The notes under the pieces are model-generated. The model saw only the letters and a program-made list of their open reading frames with translations. It had not been told where the DNA came from and made no database searches. Both the position numbers and the translations under genes were made by a program. 35,989 bases of DNA from an uncultured SAR202 cluster bacterium (lineage in GTDB: Bacteria; Chloroflexota; Dehalococcoidia; Lucifugimonadales; Lucifugimonadaceae): positions 1 through 35,989 of the forward strand of contig CACNIC010000007.1 of the NCBI GenBank assembly GCA_902620405.1, in the 5' to 3' direction. This document shows positions 7,998 to 16,339 of the stretch, one piece after another (the stretch's first letter is position 1; each line of letters opens with the position of its first letter).

Positions 7998-9899
7998 TTA
8001 CTGAGCTTTACTTACGTTCAGTATAACTTGCATAAATGCAGCCCATAAACTGTAAGGTGCTACATAAGGATCATTTGCACTCATCATACCTTTCCAGTAG
8101 GTATCATTGAAAGTTACTACGTGCCTTTCTTCAGCAAGAGTTACTTCAGTAATATCCTTTAGGAAAAGTTCAAGAGCTTGATCAGCTAATGCCATGTATT
8201 CAGGACTATTTGGAGATCCTGGAATAGCATCCATTTGATCAATAATTGCATCATATTCTGGGTTATTGTAATGACTATTACCCCAAATATATGTATTCAT
8301 TTCACCCTGTGATGGAGCAGCAAACTTGCTGTGGTAATGTTGTAATGTTCCCCAAGGCTCATTACTACTTCCACAGTGCACTACTACCCATGCATCAGCA
8401 TTACCTGTTCTTACTTTATCGAACATTGGCGCGTTGTCTGGGTCATGTAGTACAAAGGTTGTGTCAAATCCACCATCTTTGAACTGCTTCTCAAGTACAG
8501 GACCCATTGGTTTTAACCAACCAGGAACATGAAGGTCGAATGTAAACTTAGAACCATCCTTTGTGTACATTCCGTCAGAGTCTTTAGCCCATCCTGACAA
8601 AGCCATATGCTCAGCTGCTTCAGCGAGATCATGCTTTGTAGGGTCGTACTTAGCAATTAAGTCTTTTTGTTTATCTTCGTAAGCTAGTAATCCACCATAT
8701 GTAGAATATGGAATACCTCTAGCTACTGTAGAATTTTCATAAGCTAGCATTACTAATTTATCTCTATCTACAGTCCTATTGATTGCTCTTCTAACATTTA
8801 CATCAGACATAATACCCCATTGAGTATTTAGACCTAATGTATATAGACAAGCATCTGCAGCACCCCAAGATGGGCCTTCAACTGCCCAACTCTTTACAGC
8901 TGGGTTCTTTGATTTAGCAGCTAAAAACACACCTGGTTGCATTATTGATGCAATATCGAACTCATTATTAATGGTTCGAGCAGCAGCAGTGTCTGCGCTT
9001 CCAGGAGGTATGTAAGCAACTCTTAATGGAACAGGTTGGTGAGAGAATCCAGTTTTAGATGCCCACCATGCATCATTCCTATCAAAGATTTGTCCTTGAG
9101 CTGTAGCTTCAACAGCTACATAAGGACCAGTACCTACAGGATATCCTTTATCAGGATCCCAGTTATTGAATTCTAGTGGATCTTCATTTTCCCAAATATG
9201 CTTAGGAAGAATCTGAATGTGAATTTCAGAGTTCTCAACAAAGTAGAAGTAGAAGAATCTTACATTTGGTTTATTAAGATTAATTGTAAAGTTATGATCA
9301 TCTTTACAATTAACATCTTTTACCCACTCATTCATATCGCTAGCAAAAACTAGCTCAGGAGTATCTCGAAGTAACTCGATTGTGTATTTTACGTCATCAC
9401 ATGTGAATGATTCACCGTCCGACCATTCGATACCTTTTCTCAAAGTTACGTCAACTCCCATACCATCTGTATGAGTGTCATAGCTTGTAGCTAGCCATGG
9501 CATTTCTTCACCAGTGTTGTGGTTATAGTAATACATGTATTCATAAATAGTTTTATTTAAAATACCTCTTACTCTTCCCAGTCCACCTAGTGAATAAGGG
9601 TTGAGATTGTCAAAACCTTCCCATTGAGTTGCTCCAGGCCCAAAACCAGTAATGATTAATGTGTCTTCCCTTGCAACATCTCCTCTGTTTCCAGGCTTAT
9701 AGTCTGGAGGAGGAACGACTTTCTCAACTACTCTTTCCTTTTCTACTATTTTTTCAACTTCAACTTCCTTTTCTACTATTTTTTCAACTTCAACTTCAAC
9801 TATTTTTTCTTCAACAATAGTCTCAGTTTCACCTGCACATGCAATAGAAATAGAAAGAACGATAGATGAAATCATAAGCAAATAGAAACTTCGTTTCAT
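7998..9899 (-). CDS. ABC transporter substrate-binding lipoprotein (SBP_bac_5, peptide/nickel family)
   Basis: This 633-residue extracytoplasmic solute-binding protein belongs to the DppA/OppA/NikA family. It has a lipoprotein signal with Cys21 (SISIAC), then a stalk of Glu/Val/Lys heptad-like repeats (about residues 27-63, EVEKIVEKEVEVEK and relatives), then the family-5 fold. Typical segments are LRKGIEWSDGESFTCDDVKYT, VGTGPYVAVE, NVRRAINRTVDRDKLV and the C-terminal TEVTLAEERHVV. It would capture oligopeptides or another small organic ligand for the divergent permease-ATPase genes at 10050-13899. A good ribosome site (GGAAGGAAGG) precedes the ATG, and its own terminator follows the stop, so it can be expressed above the other subunits. 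The stalk is of a kind common in Chloroflexota. Confidence 0.92.
   Translation of the reverse strand: MKRSFYLLMISSIVLSISIACAGETETIVEEKIVEVEVEKIVEKEVEVEKIVEKERVVEKVVPPPDYKPGNRGDVAREDTLIITGFGPGATQWEGFDNLNPYSLGGLGRVRGILNKTIYEYMYYYNHNTGEEMPWLATSYDTHTDGMGVDVTLRKGIEWSDGESFTCDDVKYTIELLRDTPELVFASDMNEWVKDVNCKDDHNFTINLNKPNVRFFYFYFVENSEIHIQILPKHIWENEDPLEFNNWDPDKGYPVGTGPYVAVEATAQGQIFDRNDAWWASKTGFSHQPVPLRVAYIPPGSADTAAARTINNEFDIASIMQPGVFLAAKSKNPAVKSWAVEGPSWGAADACLYTLGLNTQWGIMSDVNVRRAINRTVDRDKLVMLAYENSTVARGIPYSTYGGLLAYEDKQKDLIAKYDPTKHDLAEAAEHMALSGWAKDSDGMYTKDGSKFTFDLHVPGWLKPMGPVLEKQFKDGGFDTTFVLHDPDNAPMFDKVRTGNADAWVVVHCGSSNEPWGTLQHYHSKFAAPSQGEMNTYIWGNSHYNNPEYDAIIDQMDAIPGSPNSPEYMALADQALELFLKDITEVTLAEERHVVTFNDTYWKGMMSANDPYVAPYSLWAAFMQVILNVSKAQ
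9737..9796 (-). repeat. Perfect tandem duplication of a 30-bp unit in the binding-protein stalk
   Basis: Positions 9737-9766 and 9767-9796 are identical 30-bp units. On the minus strand each encodes ten residues of the type K-x-E-V-E-x-x-K-I-V-E. A partial third copy (CAACTATTTTTTC) follows. The unit length is a multiple of three, so copy changes lengthen or shorten the stalk between lipid anchor and binding domain without breaking the frame. Confidence 0.85.
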
Positions 9900-9939
9900 A
9901 GTATTTTCCTTCCTTCCATCAACTCAAATTAACTAAGAA

Positions 9940-9968
9940 TTTATAATAATTCCTCTTTATAAAGTCGA
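9940..9968 (-). promoter_or_regulatory. Candidate sigma70-type promoter of the binding-protein gene
   Basis: On the minus strand, TCGACT (9963-9968) and TATAAA (9940-9945) are separated by exactly 17 nt and lie about 40 nt upstream of the ATG at 9899. The -35 matches four of six consensus positions and the -10 five of six. The intergenic region 9900-10049 must also hold the rightward promoter for the permease genes, for which I see no convincing pair. Confidence 0.35.
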
Positions 9969-10049
9969 TTGAAATAATTTTTTAATTTGTTACATTTTTG
10001 TTAAGATTAGGTTAAATGTCAAATAATTACTTCAAAGATTAGGATAAAA

Positions 10050-11060
10050 ATGTCTTGGGACTATGTTATAAAAAGATTTCTACTTTTTTTGGCAGTTATA
10101 TTTGTTGCAGTTACTATTAATTTTATTATACCTAGGTTAAGAGATACTAACCCGATAGAAGAGAGACTTTATCAACTCGCAGCTCAAGGTGGAGTAAATG
10201 TTTCTAAAATTAAAGAACTAACAGCAATTTATGAAGCAAAATACGGATTGGATAAATCCATTGGAGAACAATATTTAAATTATTGGAACGATATTTTTCA
10301 TCTTGATTTTGGTTGGACCATAGCAGATAGGACACCGGTAATAAATGAAATTATGAGAGCAGTCCCTTGGACAATTGGGCTTTTGACGGTTGCCACATTT
10401 ATTGCTTTTATTGTAGGAACAATCTTTGGGGCTTTGCTTGCCTGGCCAAAAACAGGTAATTTTGTTAAATATTTTGTTCCATTATTAATGACATTATCAG
10501 CAATTCCATATTATTTATTAGGTATAGTATTTATTTATCTATTTGCAATCAATTGGGGGGTTTTGCCAACAGCAGGAGCTTTTGGTTTTGGCGTAAAGCC
10601 AGGCTGGACTTTAGAAATGATAACAAGCGTACTTTGGCATGCTATCATGCCTGCAGCATCTATTGTATTAACTTCAATTGGCTTTTGGGGGCTTGGTATG
10701 AGAGGGATGATGATCACCACGATGGGTGAAGATTATATGAAATTTGCTGAGTATAAAGGGTTAAAGGATAGAAGAGTGTTCTTGTCATATGGAGTCAGGA
10801 ATGCTTTACTTCCTCAAGTAACCGGTCTTGCAATAAGCCTAGGAACAATTTTAGCTGGCTCGGTTTTAGTTGAAGTAATATTTGCTTATCCGGGTTTAGG
10901 AAATTTATTATATAGAGCTATTACTTCAAATGATTATTTCTTACTTCAAGGAATAATATTGTTTATTATAGTTTCTCTTGGATTTTCATTATTTTTAATT
11001 GACTTAATATACCCATTAGTTGACCCAAGAATTAAATTAGAAGGTGGTGAGGATGGATAA
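10050..11060 (+). CDS. ABC transporter permease (DppB/OppB family)
   Basis: This 336-residue inner-membrane permease has an N-terminal helix (YVIKRFLLFLAVIFVAVTINFII), a periplasmic segment containing YGLDKSIGEQYLNYW, and five further membrane spans. The cytoplasmic EAA-loop region is EYKGLKDRRVFLSYGVRN, which docks on the ATPases. The ending AYPGLGNLLYRAI is typical of DppB. It forms the channel with the next gene, which overlaps its 3' end. AGGATAAAA provides the ribosome site. It heads the rightward unit and is divergent from its binding protein. Confidence 0.92.
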   Translation: MSWDYVIKRFLLFLAVIFVAVTINFIIPRLRDTNPIEERLYQLAAQGGVNVSKIKELTAIYEAKYGLDKSIGEQYLNYWNDIFHLDFGWTIADRTPVINEIMRAVPWTIGLLTVATFIAFIVGTIFGALLAWPKTGNFVKYFVPLLMTLSAIPYYLLGIVFIYLFAINWGVLPTAGAFGFGVKPGWTLEMITSVLWHAIMPAASIVLTSIGFWGLGMRGMMITTMGEDYMKFAEYKGLKDRRVFLSYGVRNALLPQVTGLAISLGTILAGSVLVEVIFAYPGLGNLLYRAITSNDYFLLQGIILFIIVSLGFSLFLIDLIYPLVDPRIKLEGGEDG

Positions 11061-11907
11061 AATAAAGTTTGGATTTAAAGAAGTAATAAAAAATAGACTC
11101 CTAACTTCTGGAATAATTTTATTTTTATTTGTAAGTTTTTTTGGGGTTGTGGGCGGATGGTTTATAGATCCAGAAATGGCAGATGTTGGAGCTGGTTATC
11201 CTTCCCAGCCTCCATCTTGGGAACATTGGCTTGGCACTGATCAACAGGGAAGGGACGTGCTTGCAGACTTGCTGTTAGGAACCCCGCAGACATTAAAAAT
11301 TGGTTTAATTGCAGCGTTTGTGGGTGTCAGTATTGGGACTATTTTAGGGTTTATTGGAGGGTATTTTGGAGGAAAAATCGATACATTATTTAGGTTAATG
11401 TCAGATGTATTTATGACTATTCCTGGTTTATTAATTTTAATTGTAATTGCCTCTTTGCTTGATATTGTTAGTACAACATTATTGGGGTTTGTTATCGCAG
11501 CATTTGGGTGGATGGGCGCTTTGAGGGTGACTAGAGCTCAAGTTCTTACTATGAGGGAAAGAGCATATGTCCAAGTTGCAAAGTTAAATGGTGTAAAGGA
11601 TATGGAAATTATTTTTAAAGAAATGTTGCCAAACCTTTTACCTTTCATTGCCGCAAGTTTGACAGCAGCTACTGCTGGAGCAGTTTTAGCATCTTTAGGA
11701 CTTTCTGCTCTTGGTTTAGGCCCACAAAATGAACCATCAATCGGTTTAACGATTTATTGGGCTTTGCATTATGGAGCTTTAATTAGAGAACTATGGTGGT
11801 GGTTTATGCCGCCAGTTGTTGTAATGATTCTTTTATTTCTAAGTTTATTTTTAATTACTGCTGGGCTGGACCAGATTGCTAACCCAAGACTTAAGGACAG
11901 GGTCTAA
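11053..11907 (+). CDS. ABC transporter permease (DppC/OppC family)
   Basis: This is the second permease of the peptide-type importer, 284 residues from the ATG chosen here. Typical motifs are HWLGTDQQGRDVLADLLLG, the EAA loop AKLNGVKDMEIIFKEMLPN and LGLSALGLGPQNEPSIG. Two GTG codons at 11044 and 11047 also lie in frame. The ATG at 11053 is preferred because AAGGTGG sits 5 nt before it and the protein then begins MDKIKFGFKEV. It overlaps the end of the first permease gene, indicating translational coupling, and its TAA overlaps the ATG of the next gene (TAATG). Confidence 0.92.
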   Translation: MDKIKFGFKEVIKNRLLTSGIILFLFVSFFGVVGGWFIDPEMADVGAGYPSQPPSWEHWLGTDQQGRDVLADLLLGTPQTLKIGLIAAFVGVSIGTILGFIGGYFGGKIDTLFRLMSDVFMTIPGLLILIVIASLLDIVSTTLLGFVIAAFGWMGALRVTRAQVLTMRERAYVQVAKLNGVKDMEIIFKEMLPNLLPFIAASLTAATAGAVLASLGLSALGLGPQNEPSIGLTIYWALHYGALIRELWWWFMPPVVVMILLFLSLFLITAGLDQIANPRLKDRV

Positions 11908-12887
11908 TGCCGAATATTCTTGAAGTTAATAATTTAAAAGTTTATTATCATACCTCCAAAGGGCCAGTTAAGGCCGTGGAAGATGTTTCTTTTTCTTTAG
12001 CTCCCGGAGAAAGAATGGGACTCGTTGGTGAATCTGGCTCTGGTAAATCTACTATTGCTTTGGCACTGATGAAAGCACACAAATATCCAGCTAGTATTGA
12101 AAACGGCAAAATTATGGTTGGTAAAACTAATCTAATTGATCTTGATGAAGAAGAAATGAGAAAAACAAGATTAAAAGAGATAGCCATGATTCCTCAAGGC
12201 GCAATGAACTCACTAAATCCTGTCAAAAGGATAAAGCCACAGATAATGGATGCTTTAATTGATCACGATTTAAAATTATCAAAAACTGAAAAGGAAAATT
12301 TCTTAACTAAATTAATGGAAAGCGTTGGATTAGATTATTCAGTAGTAAACCTATTTCCTCATGAGCTAAGCGGCGGAATGAAGCAAAGAGTTTGTATAGC
12401 AATATCCATTTCAATGCAACCTAAAGTTATTATTGCTGATGAGCCTACAAGTGCACTAGATGTAATTGTACAAAGACAGGTAATGGAAACACTTTATGAA
12501 GTTCAAGAAAACTTAGGAGCAGCATGTATACTAATTGGCCACGATATGGGGTTAATGGCGCAATTTGCTGACAAAATTGGCATAATGTACGCTGGAAAAA
12601 TGGTTGAGATGGGAACTGTTTTAGATATATTTAAAAAACCTAAACATCCATATACAAGACTTCTTATTGATAGTCTTCCAGATACAAATAGCAAGCGCGA
12701 TCTAATAGGAATTCCTGGAATACCTCCTTCTCTTCTAAACATTAAGGAAGGTTGTAGTTTTTGTCTAAGAATAGGACAAAGAACTACGTCAAAGATACCG
12801 TGGGTAAAGGTATCAAAAAATCATTATTATCAAAAATGTTCTAAATGTTCTAATTACGGTAAATCAAAAAAAAGAGTTAAAGGATAA
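11907..12887 (+). CDS. ABC transporter ATP-binding protein (DppD/OppD family) with divergent Cys-rich C terminus
   Basis: This 326-residue ATPase powers the peptide-type importer. It has Walker A GESGSGKST (41-49), signature LSGGMKQR (about 154) and Walker B VIIADEPTSALD (about 173-184), followed by the OppD/DppD C-terminal extension starting PGIPPSLLN. That extension normally reads C-x-F-x-x-R-C...C...H...C and binds a 4Fe-4S cluster in characterised members. Here it is shortened and rearranged: CSFC near the start, the usual RC replaced by RI, then HYYQKCSKC. Four cysteines in two CxxC pairs remain, so a metal site is still possible. The start codon overlaps the previous stop (TAATG). Confidence 0.92.
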   Translation: MPNILEVNNLKVYYHTSKGPVKAVEDVSFSLAPGERMGLVGESGSGKSTIALALMKAHKYPASIENGKIMVGKTNLIDLDEEEMRKTRLKEIAMIPQGAMNSLNPVKRIKPQIMDALIDHDLKLSKTEKENFLTKLMESVGLDYSVVNLFPHELSGGMKQRVCIAISISMQPKVIIADEPTSALDVIVQRQVMETLYEVQENLGAACILIGHDMGLMAQFADKIGIMYAGKMVEMGTVLDIFKKPKHPYTRLLIDSLPDTNSKRDLIGIPGIPPSLLNIKEGCSFCLRIGQRTTSKIPWVKVSKNHYYQKCSKCSNYGKSKKRVKG

Positions 12888-12891
12888 TAAA

Positions 12892-13899
12892 TTGGGATCT
12901 TTATTGAAAGCTGAAAATATTTCCAAAGAATACGTTAGTGGAACATTTATAAAAAAAAGAAATTTAGCACTTAAATCTGTCTCATTTTCTATCGACGATA
13001 AAACTCCATCGATTACAGCAATTGCAGGAGAAAGTGGTAGTGGAAAAACAACATTTGCAAGAGTATTAGCTGGAATTTTGGACAAAAGCAGTGGTGTTTT
13101 GAGATACCAAGATAAAGACATTAATCATATGACAAAGGATGAGGAATTAAATTTTAAGAAAGAAGTTCAAACTATTTTTCAGGATCCTTTTGAAGTATAT
13201 AATCCGTTTTACAAAGTTGATCATGTATTAACTACTCCATTAAAAAAGTTTGGAATGACAAGTAGTAAGTCAGAATCAGATAAAATGATAATTTCTGCTC
13301 TTGAAGAAGTGGGCTTAAGGCCAGACGAAACTCTTGGAAGATATCCTCATCAATTAAGCGGAGGTCAAAGACAAAGAATTATGGTTGCTAGAGCTTTTTT
13401 ATTGAGACCAAAAATAATAATTGCTGATGAACCAGTTTCAATGGTTGATGCTTCTCTTAGAGCTACAATTCTTGAAGAATTAAAAAATTTAAGAAAAAAT
13501 CACAATATATCTATTATTTACATAACTCATGACCTTACTACCGCTTATCAAGTAGCAGACAATATTATGATTTTATATAAAGGTCAGGTTGTTGAGGCTG
13601 GAAGCGTAGAAAATGTGATAAATAAGCCAGCTCATCCGTACACAAAGTTATTAACAGATTGCATCCCAAGACCTGATCCTGATCAAAAATGGTCAAAAAC
13701 ATCTGGAGATATAAGTGTTAAATCAAGAGTAATTAAAGGATGTAATTGTGCTTTTTGCAACCTAAATGAAGAAAAGGAATCGTTTACTGAGATTTACGAA
13801 TTTAAAAAAAATCAAATTGTTAGTTGTAAACTTAAAAAGAAAATGAAACTTTGTCCTGACAACGAAATTTCAAAATATTTTGTAAAACCAAAAAAATAA
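12892..13899 (+). CDS. ABC transporter ATP-binding protein (DppF/OppF family)
   Basis: This is the second ATPase of the importer, 335 residues, with Walker A GESGSGKTT (46-54), signature LSGGQRQR and Walker B IIIADEPVSMVDAS. In the Walker B region the usual TSALD is replaced by VSMVD, common in the DppF branch. The C-terminal extension is Cys-rich (GCNCAFCN, then SCKLKKKMKLC) instead of the usual GCPFHPRC pattern. The start is TTG at 12892, supported by AAAGGA about 7 nt upstream and by lying 4 nt after the preceding stop. It pairs with the upstream ATPase on the cytoplasmic face of the two permeases. Confidence 0.92.
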   Translation: MGSLLKAENISKEYVSGTFIKKRNLALKSVSFSIDDKTPSITAIAGESGSGKTTFARVLAGILDKSSGVLRYQDKDINHMTKDEELNFKKEVQTIFQDPFEVYNPFYKVDHVLTTPLKKFGMTSSKSESDKMIISALEEVGLRPDETLGRYPHQLSGGQRQRIMVARAFLLRPKIIIADEPVSMVDASLRATILEELKNLRKNHNISIIYITHDLTTAYQVADNIMILYKGQVVEAGSVENVINKPAHPYTKLLTDCIPRPDPDQKWSKTSGDISVKSRVIKGCNCAFCNLNEEKESFTEIYEFKKNQIVSCKLKKKMKLCPDNEISKYFVKPKK

Positions 13900-13910
13900 A
13901 TTAAACATAA

Positions 13911-15380
13911 ATGAAAATTTTTTGGAATTTAATATTAATACTTATTCTCTTAGCATTTACTTTATCTTGTAATGAAAGTGAAAAAAAAGTTATTTATATT
14001 GGTGATGAGCCGAGTGTAAAAAAACATATTTCTCAATCAGATATTGAATCAGGGTTAATTTCAATTGAAGATGTAGTTATTCACGGAAAAGAACTGTTTA
14101 CTGCTAGATTTAATTCACTAGATGGTTTCGGGAGACCTCTAAGCGCAGGTGATAGAACAAGAAGAAAAAATAAAAAAATTTTTCCAGAAAATTTCAATAG
14201 AATTTCTGGCCCTGAATCTCAGGCATGCTCTGATTGCCATAATATGCCCATAGCTGGAGGCGGAGGAAGCAATGTTACTAATGTTTTTTCATCTGCAGAA
14301 AAATCTCCATTTTTAGATTTTGATACTGAAAGTTTGGAAAGTGATATTAAGATAAGTGATATTGGCAATGAGAGAAATACAATAGGAATGTTTGGATCAG
14401 GTTTGGTAGAACTTCTTGCTAGAGAAATGACTAAAGATCTTATTGCCCAAAGAGCAACTGCAGAGGCTTTATCAATAAAAGAAGATAGAAACGTTAGGAT
14501 CTTATTAACAACTAAAGGTGTAAATTTTGGTCATCTTACTGCTCGGCCAAACGGAACTATAGATACTTCAGAGATAGAAGGAGTTGACAGGGACTTAGTT
14601 ATTAAGCCTTTTACTCAAAAGGGAGTGGTGGTATCTTTGAGAGTTTTTACAAATAACGCTATGAATCATCATCATGGAATGCAGTCTTCTGAAAGATTTT
14701 TAGATAGAGAAGATGTTCATAAAGGGATGGATTTGCTTTCTGATATGTCTGATTACGATGGAGACGGAGTTGAAAATGAATTATCTTCAGGCGACATAAC
14801 TGCAGTCACTTTATTCCAGGCTACTCTAGAAATGCCAGGTAGAGTAATGCCAGAAAGTAATCAAGAAAAAGAAGCAGTTAAGAATGGTGAAGTTTTATTT
14901 TCAAATATTGGTTGCAATTCATGCCATGTAGAAAATCTACCTTTGAAAAGCCTTGAATTCACTGACCCAAGCCCATTTAATCCAAAAAATCATCTATCAC
15001 CAGAAGATACAAACGGGATAAAAGTTAACCTTGAAAAATTTTTTCCTAACCTAGAAAGGGATTCTGATGGGAATTATCTTATTCCATTATTTTCTGATTT
15101 AAAAAGGCATAATATGGGAAGTAAATTGGATAATGAAAAAGTAAAACAATTATCAAGTAGAGGAAAGATTGATACTAATCAATGGATGACTAGGAAACTA
15201 TGGGGCTTTGCAAGTGAACCACCTTTTCTGCATCACGGAAGAGCAACATTGATATCTGAAGCAATAATAATGCATGGGGGCGATGCTGAAGAAAGTAAAG
15301 AAAAATATAAAGAATTAAGTGCTTTAGAACAAGCATCAATTGTTGAATATTTAAAGACTTTCCAAATTGTTAATAAATAG
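13911..15380 (+). CDS. Di-heme c-type cytochrome lipoprotein (DUF1111 / DHOR, putative peroxidase)
   Basis: This 489-residue exported protein has a lipobox (TLSC, Cys20) and two CxxCH heme-attachment motifs: CSDCH at 106-110 and CNSCH at 335-339. The family-typical segments are RFNSLDGFGRPLSAG, the MNHHHGMQ patch, RKLWGFASEPPFLHHGRAT and the C-terminal EQASIVEYLKTF. This matches DUF1111 di-heme oxidoreductases, relatives of MauG and cytochrome c peroxidase. Their physiological substrate is generally unknown. It lies 11 nt after the second ABC ATPase and probably ends that transcript. Why a periplasmic redox protein sits at the end of a peptide-ABC operon is unclear. An A8 tract at 13981-13988 is in frame. 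Confidence 0.87.
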   Translation: MKIFWNLILILILLAFTLSCNESEKKVIYIGDEPSVKKHISQSDIESGLISIEDVVIHGKELFTARFNSLDGFGRPLSAGDRTRRKNKKIFPENFNRISGPESQACSDCHNMPIAGGGGSNVTNVFSSAEKSPFLDFDTESLESDIKISDIGNERNTIGMFGSGLVELLAREMTKDLIAQRATAEALSIKEDRNVRILLTTKGVNFGHLTARPNGTIDTSEIEGVDRDLVIKPFTQKGVVVSLRVFTNNAMNHHHGMQSSERFLDREDVHKGMDLLSDMSDYDGDGVENELSSGDITAVTLFQATLEMPGRVMPESNQEKEAVKNGEVLFSNIGCNSCHVENLPLKSLEFTDPSPFNPKNHLSPEDTNGIKVNLEKFFPNLERDSDGNYLIPLFSDLKRHNMGSKLDNEKVKQLSSRGKIDTNQWMTRKLWGFASEPPFLHHGRATLISEAIIMHGGDAEESKEKYKELSALEQASIVEYLKTFQIVNK

Positions 15381-15448
15381 CTTAAATTAAGAAAATTTAT
15401 TAAATTTAAGTTAATATAAAAAATTATCAAGCATTTAAGGAGAATCAA

Positions 15449-16336
15449 ATGAAAATAGGATTTGTAGGTTTAGGAAATATGGGTAGCGGGATGGCTAATA
15501 ATATATTGAAAAAAATTGAAAATAAATCTGATCTTTATGTTTATACGAGGACTCCAGAAAAAATATCAAAAATGGCTGAAAAAGGAGCTTCTGGTTGTAC
15601 TTCATTAGAAGATCTTGTTTCTAAGGTGGACATAATTTTAACTTGCCTTCCGAACGTTGAGACATCTAGAAACCTTATTATGGGAAACGGTGGAATTTGT
15701 GACTTAGCAAACTCAGATCAAGTAATCGTTGACCACAGCACTGTAGATGTAAAAACCTCAAAGGATTGTTATGAATTTGCTCGAAATAAAGATGTTAATT
15801 TTCTTGATGCGCCTATAAGTGGAGGGCCCGGAGGAGCAGCTGATGGAACATTAACTATAATGGTTGGTGGTAAAGAAGAAATTTTTAATAAAGCGAAACC
15901 AGCATTTGAAATGATGGGAAAAAAAATATCACATATGGGGCCAAGTGGCGCTGGAACAGCTATGAAATTAGTAAATCAACTTCTTGTAAGTACAAACACA
16001 GTTGCTGCTGCTGAAGCATTTGTTCTTGCAGAGCAAGCAGGTGTAAATTTAGAATCTGCTATAGATATCCTTAATACCAGTTGGGGCAGAAGCATGATGA
16101 TTGAAAGAAACGGTCCTATAACAGTAAATAAAGAATTTGAAAATTCTCCTGCACCACTTAGGAACTTAGTTAAAGATCTTGGCATAATTAAGGAATTGCT
16201 TATTCAGCTTGGACTTGATCTTCCAGTTACTATGGCTAGTTCTTCAGTTGTTGATACAACTATGGGTCTAGGTTTGCAGGAACCTGATATTGCTGCTACG
16301 GCTTTAAGTATTAAGAAGTTATCTAATTTAGAATAA
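15449..16336 (+). CDS. NAD(P)-dependent beta-hydroxyacid dehydrogenase (3-hydroxyisobutyrate dehydrogenase family)
   Basis: The 295-residue enzyme has a Rossmann motif GFVGLGNMGSGMA (4-16), the substrate-binding motif LDAPISGGPGGAADGTLTIMVGG, and the catalytic-lysine segment GTAMKLVNQLL with Lys near 173. These are the signatures of the HIBADH / tartronate-semialdehyde reductase / GLYR family, which interconvert 3-hydroxyacids and the corresponding semialdehydes. The specific substrate cannot be assigned. The start is well set by AAGGAG upstream of the ATG. It has its own 68-nt upstream gap and ends only 3 nt before the convergent D-2-hydroxyacid dehydrogenase gene. An A8 tract at 15919-15926 is in frame. 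Confidence 0.9.
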   Translation: MKIGFVGLGNMGSGMANNILKKIENKSDLYVYTRTPEKISKMAEKGASGCTSLEDLVSKVDIILTCLPNVETSRNLIMGNGGICDLANSDQVIVDHSTVDVKTSKDCYEFARNKDVNFLDAPISGGPGGAADGTLTIMVGGKEEIFNKAKPAFEMMGKKISHMGPSGAGTAMKLVNQLLVSTNTVAAAEAFVLAEQAGVNLESAIDILNTSWGRSMMIERNGPITVNKEFENSPAPLRNLVKDLGIIKELLIQLGLDLPVTMASSSVVDTTMGLGLQEPDIAATALSIKKLSNLE

Positions 16337-16339
16337 TTT

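Noticed and set aside
12744-12887. A frameshift creating the odd C terminus of the DppD-like ATPase
   Set aside because: No single-base change in either direction restores the standard cysteine motif. The other frames hit stops or unrelated sequence, and the HYYQKC ending still aligns with the family's H...C.
15381-15410. Terminator after the di-heme cytochrome (CTTAAATT...AATTTAAG)
   Set aside because: The stem is almost entirely A-T with a long loop and no clear T tract, so it is likely chance in AT-rich sequence.
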